The notes under the pieces are model-generated. The model had not been told where the DNA came from. It saw only the letters and a program-made list of their open reading frames with translations, and made no database searches. From Prorocentrum cordatum (Eukaryota > Sar > Dinophyceae > Prorocentrales > Prorocentraceae), in NCBI GenBank assembly GCA_963575745.1, contig CAUYUJ010018627.1:215052-279051 (forward strand): a stretch of 64,000 nucleotides of DNA. The letters run 5' to 3'. The translations under genes were made by a program, and so were the position numbers. How positions within the stretch are numbered: position 1 is the stretch's first letter; each line of letters opens with the position of its first letter. Of the stretch, positions 21,511 through 30,949 are shown piece by piece.

Positions 21511-21679
21511 GAGACAAAAGCACCATTAGCAACAGCTAGGAGGGTGGCCACTCCCTCCCCTCGAGTTGGTGGCACCTCCTTCCGGGAACTGTCTGGAGGC
21601 ATGCCCGGAACGAGGTGCCACCAGCTCGAGAGGGTGGGACAGCCACCCCCCTAGCTGGTGGTAGTGGTAATTTTGTCTC
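21511..21679. repeat. Near-palindromic foldback, about 80-base arms
   Basis: From GAGACAAAAGCACCATTAG the sequence is mirrored by GTGGTAATTTTGTCTC at the far end; the inner part CTCGAGTTGGTGGCACCTC is mirrored by GAGGTGCCACCAGCTCGAG. It starts next to the CTC tract. A single copy was seen. Confidence 0.75.
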
Positions 21680-22210
21680 TGGTGATCCTCGTCCTTCTCT
21701 TCCTCCACCTTTGTTTCCTCGGCCCTGGCGCATCAGAAACCATTCAACGAGCGACTTGTGATGATAATGCATGATTTGGGGAGGTCAGAACATCCCCACC
21801 ACTCCTAGCGAACACGAGTCGTCCCAGAAGCGCAACTCCTGGACTTCCTTCTCCTCCGCCCTCGCCCTCCTCCTGGGCCTCCCGCTCCTCGTCCGCCTCG
21901 TCGTCGTCTCCCTGATGGTGTGGGGCACACACATCGGACGACAAGGACGGCACCGAAGCCAAAAGGTGGTAACAACAAAGCGTGTCCTCGACAATCCCAC
22001 CAGCCCTTTTGGCGTAGGTGGTCTAGAGCGTTCCCTCTATTACCCCTCCTTCTTCCCCTTCGGGGAAGAGTTTATCACTGCTCCCTATTAATCAACACCC
22101 CCTCCCACAGGCAACTAGTAACCAACCCAGAACCATGCGAGCACCCCTACCAAATCCGGAGCACGCGCAGCCAATCCGATGCGGCCTCCCCCCCACCATC
22201 CCTGTCAACA
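21680..22210. other. No gene seen
   Basis: Ordinary sequence with short frames on both strands; none has a recognisable domain. Confidence 0.4.
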
Positions 22211-22214
22211 AAAT

Positions 22215-22322
22215 ACCGAATACACTTGGCGGCGGCGGCGGCGGATGCGGCTGCGGCGGCGGCGGCGGCTGCGGCGGCGGCGGCTGCGGCGGCTGCGGCG
22301 GCGGCGGCGGTGGCGGAGGCGG

Positions 22323-22353
<31 letters not shown>

Positions 22354-22500
22354 GGCAGCGGCTGCGGCGGCAGCGGCTGCGGCGGCGGCGATTTGGCAGC
22401 GGGGGCGGCGGCGGCGGCGATTTCGCAGCGGGGGCGGCGGCGGCGGCGGCGGCGGCGGGCGGCGCGGCGGCGGCTGCGGCGACGGCTGCGGATTGGCCCC
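22215..22500. repeat. GGC trinucleotide tract
   Basis: Almost pure GGC/GCG units over nearly 290 bases. The Gly-rich, Ala-rich and Arg-rich frames are artefacts. Confidence 0.95.
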
Positions 22501-22689
22501 CACTAGCTGCCCGTCCAAAGACAACTGCTGAATGTGCTGAGGCTCGGGCCAGACTCGGGTGCTACGTATGTGTTAGGAGGGCGGGCGGGAGTGAGCGAGA
22601 CGGCTTGCGGGCGGGGAGGGAGTCTTGACCCCTCCCCCTGCCCCCTCCCCTGGACCTGGGCGGGGGGTTTCACGACGCGTTGGAGCGTC

Positions 22690-23740
22690 CAAAACGGCCT
22701 CCGCGAGAAAGCAACGAGCATTGGCTGTACTAAGGTTTTGGCCCCATGTTGGCCTCGTGAGGGGGGACCCTAATTGGGGGCCCCTTCTCCTGTGATCGAT
22801 CTCACCCAAGATGGCCCAAAGATGGCCCCCAAGGCTCCCAAGGGTGCCCCAAGAGGGCCCCAAGAGGTGGCCGGGAAGCCCCACGAGGCCCCCAGGATGC
22901 CCCCAAGAGGTCCCCAGGATGCCCCCAAGAGGCCCCCAAGAAACCCCCCAGGGGCCCCCAAGATGCTCCAAGATGCCCCGGCGAGAATGCCAAATCATTG
23001 ATTGTACCAAGGTTTTAGCCACATGTTGGCCTCCTAGGGGGGGAACCGATGAAGATGACTCCAAGAGCGCCTGGGAGAGCCCGAGATGACCTCCAAGATG
23101 GCTCAAGATATCCCAAGATGTCTCATAATGGCTCCCACGATGCTGCAAGATGCCCCAAGACCCCTCCAAGACGGCTCCAAGTGGCCAAAGAGCCCCCCCA
23201 GGAGTCCCCGAAGAGGCCAACACCTTAGGAAAACATGTTTTTGACTTTCTCGCCTTTTCGCTTCCGATGGCCATCCGAGGCCTCAAGATGGCTCCAAAAT
23301 GGCCCAAGAGGGCTCCAAGAGAGGCTCAAGAGAGCCCCAAAACGGCCCCAAGAGCGCTCCAAGAGCGCCCCAAAAGCGCCCCAAGAGGCGATGTTCTGGG
23401 CTCCCGAGGGGCAACGCCAACTAATGCTCGCTTCTTGTTTGATCGATGTCCTCCAAGATGGCCCCAAGAGCGCTCCCAAGGCTCCAAAGAGCGCTTCAAG
23501 AGGGCCCCAAGAGGCCCCAACAGGCGCCCAAGAGGCCTCCAGGATGCTCCCAAGAGACCCCCCAAAGGCCCCACGAAGCTCTCCGAGGCACCCAAGACGC
23601 TCCAAGGGGCCTCCACACGGGGACCCTTCCTCTATGTGCTGCCCACTTCCCTGATCGAGGCAATTCCTTTGGGCATCGTTTCTGGATGGGCTGGTGGGGT
23701 TACGCGAAACGTCTAGAATTCCGATACGTGTCAGGCTAAT
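22690..23740. repeat. Mosaic block L3 of CCAAGAGG-type units
   Basis: Two CCAAGAGG runs are joined by a conserved linker that occurs twice here (about 22,715 and 22,985: TACCAAGGTTTTAGCCACAT, then GTTGGCCTCCT) and once at 49,670. The tail GGATGGGCTGGTGGGGTTAC resembles the tail at 45,650. The same orientation is kept as in all other blocks of this kind. Confidence 0.75.
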
Positions 23741-23869
23741 AGTCGGCTGCGAGCCCCGAAATTGAGCAACGCCGTAGTTGAGTCGAAGGGAATCCCCTTC
23801 CCGATGGTCCCTTCCCCGCCAAAGGATGGGTAAGGCCTGGGGGGGTACCAGGGGAGGGTCCCGGGTCAG

Positions 23870-24065
23870 AATACCACCCCCCGGGGGTTCCCGGAGCCCG
23901 AGGCCCCCGAGAGGCCCCCACGTGGCCCCCAGGCACCCCCAAGGAACCTCCAGGAAGCCCAACGAGGTTCCCAAAAGGCTCCCAAGACACCCCCAAAACT
24001 TCGTCGGGGTTCTTGGGCACCTCTTGGGAGGCTCGTGTAGCCTCTTGGGCACTCTTGGGAGCGTC
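23870..24065. repeat. Mosaic block L4, short
   Basis: CCCCCGAGAGGCCCCC and CCCCAAGGAACC units, then TCTTGGGCACCTCTTGGGAG, so this block contains both orientations of the unit. Confidence 0.6.
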
Positions 24066-24164
24066 TGATCCCGACCTTGCGGAATGCCTCTTCCATAATG
24101 GGTTTGGTCGTCCAGGGTTGATGGCACCTGCCGTAATGCCTGAGCAATGTAGATTTCTCTGATG

Positions 24165-24290
24165 TCCGTGCGGGTTCTTGCATCGGCGCTGGACCCCCCT
24201 CCTTGGCGCGCAGAGCGTGCCAGGGGAGGCGCCGCCAGAGGGACCTAACGCCGATCCAGGGAATCCGCGCGGACCTTCGAGAAATTGTAT
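24165..24290. repeat. Family A foldback repeat
   Basis: GTCCGTGCGGGTTCTTGCATC is mirrored by GATCCAGGGAATCCGCGCGG; GCGCTGGACCCCCC-like centre. Confidence 0.7.
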
Positions 24291-24339
24291 GTTGATGCCG
24301 TTTGTGTTCTTCGAGGGTTCAGACCACCAGGGCGCGGAT

Positions 24340-24510
24340 GCGGATGTATTCGCCGCTCGTGGCGAGGGTCAGCGATAGGGGGGACCGGCATAAGGGGGGG
24401 AACGTCGACCTGCAATCGGCGACACATCGCCGATAGATTGGCGATAGGCCCCCGATAACAAATCCCCACGTGCCTGGGCTGAGCGGGGCTAGCAAGCGAT
24501 CCATCCCTCC
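24340..24510. repeat. Family N repeat, copy 1
   Basis: GCGATAGGGGGGACCGGCAT, then GACCTGCAATCGGCGACACA and GCCGATAGATTGGCGATAGG. The copy at 32,985-33,178 shares this order. Confidence 0.65.
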
Positions 24511-24534
24511 CTCTAGAGGAAAAGGAACTATGCA

Positions 24535-24669
24535 CATACACCGATTCTGGCCAGGCCCATCCTGAGCCCAGGATCGGTGCATACGCCCTTCTACCTTGGC
24601 CAGGAAGGCATATGCACCGATCCTGGGTCAAGGATGGGCCTTGCCAGGATCGGTGCATGTGCATAGTTC
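24535..24669. repeat. Long palindrome, about 65-base arms
   Basis: GAACTATGCACATACACCGA at the left is mirrored by CGGTGCATGTGCATAGTTC at the right. Within each arm ACCGATCCTGG and CCAGGATCGGT are again inverted, giving a cruciform with side hairpins. Confidence 0.8.
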
Positions 24670-24734
24670 TCTTCGCCCGATCCCTCAGCCTATCCTCCCC
24701 TATCGCTGCCCCGCAGCGTTCGGGCCCCGTGTAC

Positions 24735-24840
24735 TCTCGCGCCTCCCGCGGCCAGTGGGGACGATCCGGGCACGCCCGGGACGCCCCTCGACGAGGCGCA
24801 GCCGCTGGAGCGCATCCCGAGGCCGCGAAACCGCCGAGGA
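24735..24840 (-). CDS. Possible exon, paralogous to 17,125-17,225
   Basis: Minus-strand frame includes SRPRDALQRLRLVEGRPG. It is related to the segment near 17,170 but with a changed frame at the end, so at least one of the two is not functional. Confidence 0.25.
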
Positions 24841-24865
24841 CCGACGCCAACACTTGGTGGGCCTG

Positions 24866-24977
24866 TTTTCCACCACCACCACCATAAGTAGGAGGAGGAG
24901 GAGGAGGAGGAGGAGGAGGAGGAGGACCCCCTCCCCCTCCAACTTATGGTGGTGGTAGCAGAAAACAGGCCCATCAA
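24866..24977. repeat. Family M palindrome around a GGA tract
   Basis: GGGCCTGTTTTCCACCACCA and TGGTGGTGGTAGCAGAAAAC are inverted, with AGTAGGAGG units and CCCCCTCCCCCTCCAACT in the loop. The right half recurs at 31,985-32,055. Confidence 0.7.
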
Positions 24978-25123
24978 ACACTCGAACACCTCGCAGCTCA
25001 AACCCTCAGACCTCGCAGCTCAAACCTCGAGCCCGTCCCCGCCCGGCCGTTGCCTCTGAATTGTGGCCGCCCCTCTGAGAACGCCCGAACGAGGCGGGGC
25101 GACTGCGGTCCAGGGTAAGTAAA

Positions 25124-25280
25124 GGGGCCCCAGAACACACAAATAAATACACACAAATAAACATATTCCCCATATTTTCTCATATTTTCTGGGTTTTTTG
25201 TCTTCCCCCCCAATTCCCATATTTTCGCCTATTTTCTTGGGGATCGACGATTAATTGTGTCTGTGTGTTTTTTCCCCTCC
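25124..25280. repeat. Family F AT-rich repeat, copy 3
   Basis: GGGGCCCCAGAACACACAAA to TGTGTCTGTGTGTTTTTTCC, as at 6,438 and 15,588. Confidence 0.8.
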
Positions 25281-25439
25281 TGAGTAAGTCCAGTTTGGGC
25301 CCCCGCTGCGCGAATCTGTTGTTATACCCTGAGGTGCCCCAAGCCCTGACGATTCGGGAGGGCGAATCGCCCGCACGATCCGGGATACCTGCGGCCCGGG
25401 GCAGCTCCCGTTTGGACCCCCGGGGCGCGAGTCTGTAGT

Positions 25440-25618
25440 GACAGCAGGAGCTCGATCACGAGAAACTTCCACAAGGGACCCACCCCTGAGACCCCAGGAT
25501 ATCCATTGATTTTTGGTGTGGGGACGTCGCGCTCTCCATAGCAGGACCACCGAAACCCAAGAAACCCAGAACCCCATGGAGGCAAGCCGGGTATTCCTTG
25601 GCATGGGTTTCCATTGTA
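25440..25618. mobile_element. Family C MITE, diverged copy 3
   Basis: Interior phrases (GACCCCAGGATATCCATTGA, TTTTTGGTGTGGGGACGTC) and the right end GGGTTTCCATTGTA are recognisable. The left end is degraded. Related flanking segments of the CAGCCCTGATAACTCGGGAG type stand on both sides, at 25,345 and 25,635. Confidence 0.7.
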
Positions 25619-25725
25619 CCCCTGGCCGCCCCCAGCCCTGATAACTCGGGAGGGCTGGGCGCCCGTATCATCCTGCGGTCTGGGGTAACTCCAGTTGGGG
25701 CCCCCGAGGCGCGCATCTGTAGTTT

Positions 25726-25912
25726 CGGGAGCGGCCAAGAGGGGGGTGTCCAAGAGGGGAGGGTGCAAATCATGACCGGCGGCATGTGCGCGGCCCGCGG
25801 CGGGGCCAGGGACGTGATGAAATAAGAAGAGGCGCCATGAAATCTGGGGAAATATCATGGCCCACGCCATGATATTCACCCCCCCTAGTCATCACCCCCT
25901 CTTTGCCGACCC
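25726..25912. repeat. Family H inverted-repeat element, copy 2
   Basis: CGGGAGCGGCCAAGAGGGGG to CCCCTCTTTGCCGACCCCG; inside matches 17,319-17,519. Confidence 0.75.
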
Positions 25913-26015
25913 CGCCCTCCTCCTCCTCCTCCTCCTCCTCCTCCTCCTGCTCCTCCCCCTCCTCCTCCCTCCTCCTCTTCCTCCTCCTCCTCCTCCTCCT
26001 CCCCCTCTTTTCCGC
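25913..26015. repeat. CCT trinucleotide tract
   Basis: Pure CCT/CTC units just downstream (minus strand) of the exon at 26,068-26,236. Confidence 0.9.
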
Positions 26016-26067
26016 CCCCGATAGTTGCCCCTGACCACCCCCGGCCCCGCAGATTCGGAGCTCTCAC

Positions 26068-26236
26068 CCTCGGCCTGCCGCCGCGCGATCGCCTCCCTCG
26101 GCGACTCCGGCGGCCTCTCCTCCTCCGCCCGGCGCGCCGCCCTGGCGGCGCTGGCCCCCGACCCCGGCGAGCCTGGCCTCGGCCCCTCGCGCTCGTGCCG
26201 GGCCGCCAGCGCCTGGATCCTCGCCGAGAGCAGCTC
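26068..26236 (-). CDS. Predicted coiled-coil exon
   Basis: On the minus strand, acceptor TACCCTCCAG|G opens a frame with ELLSARIQALAARHEREG, then ARAARRAEEERPPESP and EAIARRQAEG. It closes at a canonical donor, GG|GTGAGAG. The pattern predicts one helix, an Ala/Gly/Ser linker and a second charged helix. Length is 169 bases, so it leaves in phase 1. The donor is the best in this series. Confidence 0.55.
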
Positions 26237-26499
26237 CTGGAGGGTATCTGTCCGGATCTGTCCGGATCCCGCCCAGACCCCCTGGGGCGTCAAGATGGTC
26301 TCTTTTGAGCCCACTGGAAACCTATCAGCAAAAGCTGTTAGCTAATATCTTGGTTGTCGATGTCGACGTGGTTTGACAGTGTCGTCATCCAGGGAGGAGG
26401 GACCATGGAGAACGGTTGTGCAGCACAACGTCCCCAAAGGAGAAAAAGAAAAGGAAGAAGAAGGTGTTAATACGGGAACGAACAGATCCGCAGCTCCGC

Positions 26500-26560
26500 G
26501 CGCCAGGGGGGGGATCAAGCGCGGATCCAAGAAATCCGCACGGACCTCCGAGTTTTTGTG
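26500..26560. repeat. Right half of a family A repeat
   Basis: GCGCGGATCCAAGAAATCCG, then CACGGACCTCCGAG. The left arm is missing. Confidence 0.6.
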
Positions 26561-26677
26561 TGTCTGTCATGTTTCGATCCCATAGAGAAGCACTCAATCA
26601 GCCAGAGGCAGACAATCCATGCCGCGAGATGTTTCCTTCCTCTGTGCCACCTCTCGCCCACGCTTGCAAACTGCCGA

Positions 26678-26858
26678 TACAGTGGAGGCCCGTCCACAAA
26701 ACACCTTCCACAAGAAACCCACCCCTGAGGACCCCAAGACGTCCATGGATTTTTGGTGTGGGAGCGTCACGCTTTCCGTGTGAGAACCATCGAAACCCAG
26801 GAACCCCAGGGCACCCTGGAGGCAAGCAGGATGTTTCTTGGCATGGGCCTCCACCGTA
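26678..26858. mobile_element. Family C MITE, copy 4
   Basis: Starts TACAGTGGAGGCC and ends GGGCCTCCACCGTA. The length (181) equals copy 2. The inside matches the other copies. Confidence 0.8.
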
Positions 26859-27354
26859 AGTGTTGGGCGGCCCTGCGTGGCCAGGGCAGTTTCCTCGCGA
26901 GATCTCCTGGCCGAATTGTCGGTGGCCCTTCTTGGAAGGGGCCGCGAGCAGCCAGCGGCACGCTGCTGGCCATCAGCGGCGGCTGTGCGTTCGCGGTGGT
27001 GGCAAACATGCATGAATGAATGACCCCCAAAGGGTACCGTGCCTGAACGCAGGCTGGGGCACGAGAGCCTGATAGGGGGACCAGACATAAGCAAGGGACT
27101 GTCCTCTGGCTCCCTTTTTGGGGCTCACCTCCAATAGCGCCGCCAACACGCGTGCCTTAGGAGGTAACCCCACAAAGGGAGCAACAACCCACGAGGGGGT
27201 GGGTGGAGGGGGAAGGGAGGAAGGAGAATGGAGGAGGAGGCGGGGTCTTCTTGCAGAAGGCGGAGGAGGAGGACATCATGGCTGCCGATTTCGGCGTGGC
27301 TTGGAATTGCCGTCGCCCAGGGAAGATAAAGGAACGAGCAAATGCATCAACATA

Positions 27355-27500
27355 ATTTCGGGAGATCCGCGCGGACTTGTTGGGTCGGCGCTGGACCCCA
27401 ACTCCTATGCGCGTGGAGTGCACCAAAGGCTGCACTTGCGGCGCCGCTAGGGGAGCCCAACGCCGATCTGAGAAATCCGCGCAGACCTCTGGAAGCATGC
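27355..27500. repeat. Family A foldback repeat
   Basis: GATCCGCGCGGACTTGTTGG is mirrored by CTGAGAAATCCGCGCAGACC; between 26,860 and 27,350 I see no gene, only a GGA-rich stretch at 27,200-27,270. Confidence 0.7.
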
Positions 27501-27654
27501 CATGTTAATGCAACACTTTCTTATTCGAGTTTGGCAGCGCGGTTGTCCAAGGAAGAGGGGGAGGAGTTGACGGGGGTAGGGGGAATACACAAAGCTGAGT
27601 GTGTGCGGGTTGGCCAACGTAGACACCAAACAACGATATCATCTTTCAATATAT

Positions 27655-28235
27655 GCGCCGCAATCTGGATGTTGCAATCAAATGCGGTGCAATCCAGGTG
27701 GTGCAATCCGTGTGGCGCAGTCCATGCGGTGCAGCGTAATGCATAGCATTGCAAAACCTGCAAAGCAATGCAACAGAATGCAATGAAACCCAATGCACAG
27801 CAATGCAACACAATGTAATGTGGCGCAAAGCAATGCAAACCAATGCAACGCATGGCAACTCAAAACAATGCAAAGCAGTTCAACGCAATGCAAAACAATG
27901 CAACGAAATGCAACGCAATGCAACGCAAAGCCATACAACGAAATGCATCGCAATGCAAATGATCGCAAACCACTGCACAGTAATGGAAATCAAAGCAAAG
28001 CAATGCAACGCAACGTGCAGCAACTAAACGCAATACGTCGCACTGCAAAGCAACGCACAGCAGCGCAACATACACTGCACAGTAATGCAAAAAGAACTGT
28101 CAAGCAATAGATTGCGACGCGAAGCGATGCAAATCAATCCTAAGCAATGCACAGCAATGCCCAGCAGTGCACATGCAAACCAATGCAAAGCAATGGAACA
28201 CACTACAAAACAACGCAATGCGATGGCAATGCAAT
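27655..28235. repeat. Degenerate AATGC-type satellite, about 580 bp
   Basis: Built from imperfect words such as AATGCAACGCA, CAAAGCAATGC and AACACAATGCA, mostly in multiples of five bases. The region is A/C-rich on this strand and unlike its GC-rich surroundings. Cys/His-rich frames read from it are artefacts. Confidence 0.85.
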
Positions 28236-28289
28236 GCAGTGGGGGTGGGGTGCTGCAGGGGGCGGCGGTGAAGGGTGGGTATTCGGAGA

Positions 28290-28735
28290 CACGGGGCGGC
28301 GACGGGCAGGAACGGGGCCGCCAGGACGGCAAACAGGCTTGGATGGGGCGGCGACGGACCGGGAACGGTGCCGCTGGGGCGGCACCGGCAGTGGACAAAC
28401 CTCCCTTTAGTAGACCTCCCCTTAGTGAGAACGGCCTGGGGCCGAAACCGACGGACCTGGACCCGCGAGAACGACGGCCGCGCCGCCCTCTCGCGAACCG
28501 AAAACGGCCAATTCCTTAATCGGCGTGTCGGGGTAGGAGGTCTGTCCAACCCCGACGGCAAAAGGGGCCCAAATGTGGCGGGGACGGACGGAAACGGGGC
28601 CGCCGGGACGGCAAACAGGCTTGGATGGGGCGGCGACGGACCGGGAACGGTGCCGCTGGGGCGGCAAAGGGGCCCAAATGTGGCGGGTACCGACGGGAAC
28701 GGGGCCGCCGGAGCGGCAAACGGGTCCAGTTCCTG
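28290..28735. repeat. Tandem GC-rich units of about 100 bp split by a family B element
   Basis: Units of the type ACGGGGCCGCC-GGACGGCAAAC and GGATGGGGCGGCGACGG lie at 28,297-28,391 and from 28,562 on. The family B copy sits between them, so it was inserted after the tandem duplication or was carried within the array. Confidence 0.65.
28392..28548. mobile_element. Family B inverted-repeat element, 157 bp
   Basis: TGGACAAACCTCCCTTTAGT to GGAGGTCTGTCCA; nearly identical to the copy at 12,756-12,912. Confidence 0.85.
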
Positions 28736-28787
28736 AGAAGGGAAGAACCCCAAAGTACAAGCACTGTTTCGAGGAACCTTTCAAATA

Positions 28788-28880
28788 TCTTTCTCTCTCT
28801 CTCTCTCTCTCTGTTTCGACATCGGTCTATACATATATATATATACACACAAGATATACATATGTATACAAATATATCGG
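28788..28880. repeat. TC and TA/CA dinucleotide tract
   Basis: CTCTCT run followed by ATATATACACACAAGATATA. Confidence 0.9.
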
Positions 28881-29135
28881 ACACAGGCTCGCTTAACAAA
28901 TGGTGCCTGGCCTGGGCGGCGCAACATACCACGTTGGCCGCCAGGCAGGGTATCTGGCACAGAGAGGGCGGCGGAGCGGATACGGAGCGGCACTCTCTCC
29001 GCGCGCGCCCCGCTCCGCTCGCACAGATGCAAGAACCAGGGATGAGACGACGCGAAATGCTAAAGGGGGTCGGAGGAAGGAGAATGGAAGGGAGGAGGAG
29101 GTCTTTAGGGGGATGGGCTCCTCCGATCTCGCCAC

Positions 29136-29225
29136 TCCCTGGAGCTCCTCGTCCAAACGCGCGGACAACTTGTCGATCCTCTCCGGCAACGCTGGCAGCT
29201 CCAGACCTGCCAGACACTGTAGTTC
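29136..29225 (-). CDS. Predicted 90-base coiled-coil exon, copy 2
   Basis: On the minus strand, ACGGTTCAG|GAACTA is the acceptor and CAGGGA|GTGGCG the donor. The 30 codons read ELQCLAGLELPALP, then ERIDKLSARLDEEL, in phase 0. It is a near copy of the exon at 29,372-29,461 (26 of 30 residues identical by my count). The flanking DNA is an ATC microsatellite. The peptide is a leucine-rich amphipathic helix. The host protein is not identified. Confidence 0.6.
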
Positions 29226-29229
29226 CTGA

Positions 29230-29324
29230 ACCGTCGCCGCCGTCATCAGCACGATCCATACCATCACCATCATCGCCATCACCATCATCACCATCATCGC
29301 CAACCTCAGTCGTCATCATCATCA

Positions 29325-29368
<44 letters not shown>

Positions 29369-29371
29369 GAC
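29230..29371. repeat. ATC trinucleotide tract between duplicated exons
   Basis: ATC/ACC units fill almost the whole intron between the two 90-base exons. Confidence 0.9.
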
Positions 29372-29461
29372 TCCCGTGAGCTCCTCGTCCAAACGCGCGG
29401 ACAACTTGTCGATGCGTTCCGGCAGCGCCGGCAGCTCCAGCCGTGCCAAACCACGGAGTTC
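29372..29461 (-). CDS. Predicted 90-base coiled-coil exon, copy 1
   Basis: Acceptor GCAGTCCAG|GAACTC and donor ACGGGA|GTCTGA on the minus strand bound exactly 30 codons: ELRGLARLELPALP, then ERIDKLSARLDEEL. It is in the same phase with splice sites at the same aligned positions as copy 2, as expected if an exon was duplicated in tandem with its borders. Both flanks are ATC microsatellite. A frame translated through the repeat on this strand is Met-rich and not real. Confidence 0.6.
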
Positions 29462-29479
29462 CTGGACTGCCGCCGTCGT

Positions 29480-29563
29480 CATCATCACCATCACCATCAC
29501 CAGCATCAGCATCAGCATCAGCATCATCAGAATCATCATCATCATCATCATCGTCATCATCAT

Positions 29564-29615
<52 letters not shown>

Positions 29616-29726
29616 GCCAACACAATCAACATCATCATCATCGTCATGACCATCATTGCCATCACAATCACCATCACCATCATCGCCATCACCGTGACCA
29701 TCACCATCACCATCAGCATCATCATG

Positions 29727-29758
<32 letters not shown>

Positions 29759-29935
29759 TATCATCACCAGAGTCGTCATCATCACCATCAGCAGCATCAG
29801 CATCAGTATCAGCATCATCATCAACAGCATCATCGTCGCCGTCATCATCATCAGCAACAACATCTGCATCATCATCGTCGTCATCATCATCGTCATCGTC
29901 GTTTTCGTCGTCGTCATCGCCATCTCACCACTGCC
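29480..29935. repeat. ATC trinucleotide tract
   Basis: ATC/ACC/AGC units. The His-rich and Ile-rich frames of several hundred codons are artefacts. Confidence 0.95.
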
Positions 29936-29974
29936 GACCCCAACGCCACCACCAACCTTGTCGTCCCCCCACTC

Positions 29975-30323
29975 GTCGCTGCGTTGTCCTCCGCCTCCTC
30001 CTCCTCCTCCCCTTCCTCGTCCCCTCTCCCTCACACCTTTCCCCCGCCTCCTCGTCGCTGGTCCTCCTCCCTCTTCATCCTCCTTCTTCTCCTCCTCTTC
30101 GTCCCGCACACCTGCTCATCCTCCCGCCCCTCCCCCGACCTACTGTCTCACTGCCTCACCGTCCCACCTCCTCCACCTCTTCCTATTCCTCCTCCTCCTC
30201 CTCCTCCTCCTCCTCCTCCTCCTCCTCTTCCGCCTCCTCCTCCCCCCACCCACACGCACACACCCGCCCAGCCTCCACCCGCCCGCCCACACACGCACGC
30301 ACGTACGCACACACTCACGCACG

Positions 30324-30390
<67 letters not shown>

Positions 30391-30400
30391 GCACGCGCAC

Positions 30401-30453
<53 letters not shown>

Positions 30454-30540
30454 CAAACACACACAAACATCCGCACACACATTCACGCACACACAAACAC
30501 ACACGCACGCACGTTCGCATGCACACACACACACATACAC
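29975..30540. repeat. CTC tract followed by CA/GCAC tract
   Basis: CTC/CCT units to about 30,245, then CACA, ACGC and GCAC dinucleotide-like repeats to 30,540. Thr/His and Val/Cys frames are artefacts. Confidence 0.9.
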
Positions 30541-30854
30541 TCCTTGAATCCCGGGTGGACTTCTCTTCTCGGACGGCCCCGCGGGAGCCCCACGACGGGC
30601 CGCGAGAGGGAGGCGAACACGGACGCAAAGCTTCCATGCACGGAGCTCCATGATCCTCAGAATCCGTGTTGGTGCGAACGTGTACTTGTCCACCGGAGCC
30701 CCTCAATACGACGCAGGGGATGTCATGGGGAAGCTGAACGGGGGGGAAGCTGAATGGGGCGAACGCGATGCGATCCGCCTGTGAAGCTGAACGGGAAGCC
30801 CAAACACACCTTGTGCTAGCGGCCCACTCACGTCCTGAGGATCCTCGGGGAGTT

Positions 30855-30926
30855 CTCGTCGCCCTAGGGTCCTCGCCCAAGCGCGCGGACAGCGTCTCCA
30901 AGTCCTCGTCCAGGCGCGCGGCCAGC
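30855..30926 (-). CDS. Predicted coiled-coil exon
   Basis: Minus-strand acceptor CGCTGCTGTAG|G is followed by [19 protein letters not shown]. The LSARL-E motif resembles the duplicated 90-base exons near 29.2-29.5 kb, so it may be an older member of the same exon family. The donor is not certain. Confidence 0.45.
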
Positions 30927-30949
30927 CTACAGCAGCGGTCAACATCGAA

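Noticed and set aside
20439-21654. Frames of 190-390 codons on both strands rich in Glu, Leu, Ser or Pro
   Set aside because: They read through GGA and CCT tracts; only the short unique middle part is kept as a possible exon.
22147-22628. Gly-, Ala- or Arg-rich frames
   Set aside because: They are translations of a GGC tract in all frames.
30245-30540. Telomere-like or Z-DNA element from CA/GCAC repeats
   Set aside because: The repeat is plain CA/CG dinucleotide DNA inside a gene-like region, not a telomere motif.
28625-30653. Frames of 425 and 640 codons on the plus strand, His-, Ile- and Thr-rich
   Set aside because: They translate ATC and CA microsatellites and continue through them without domain content.
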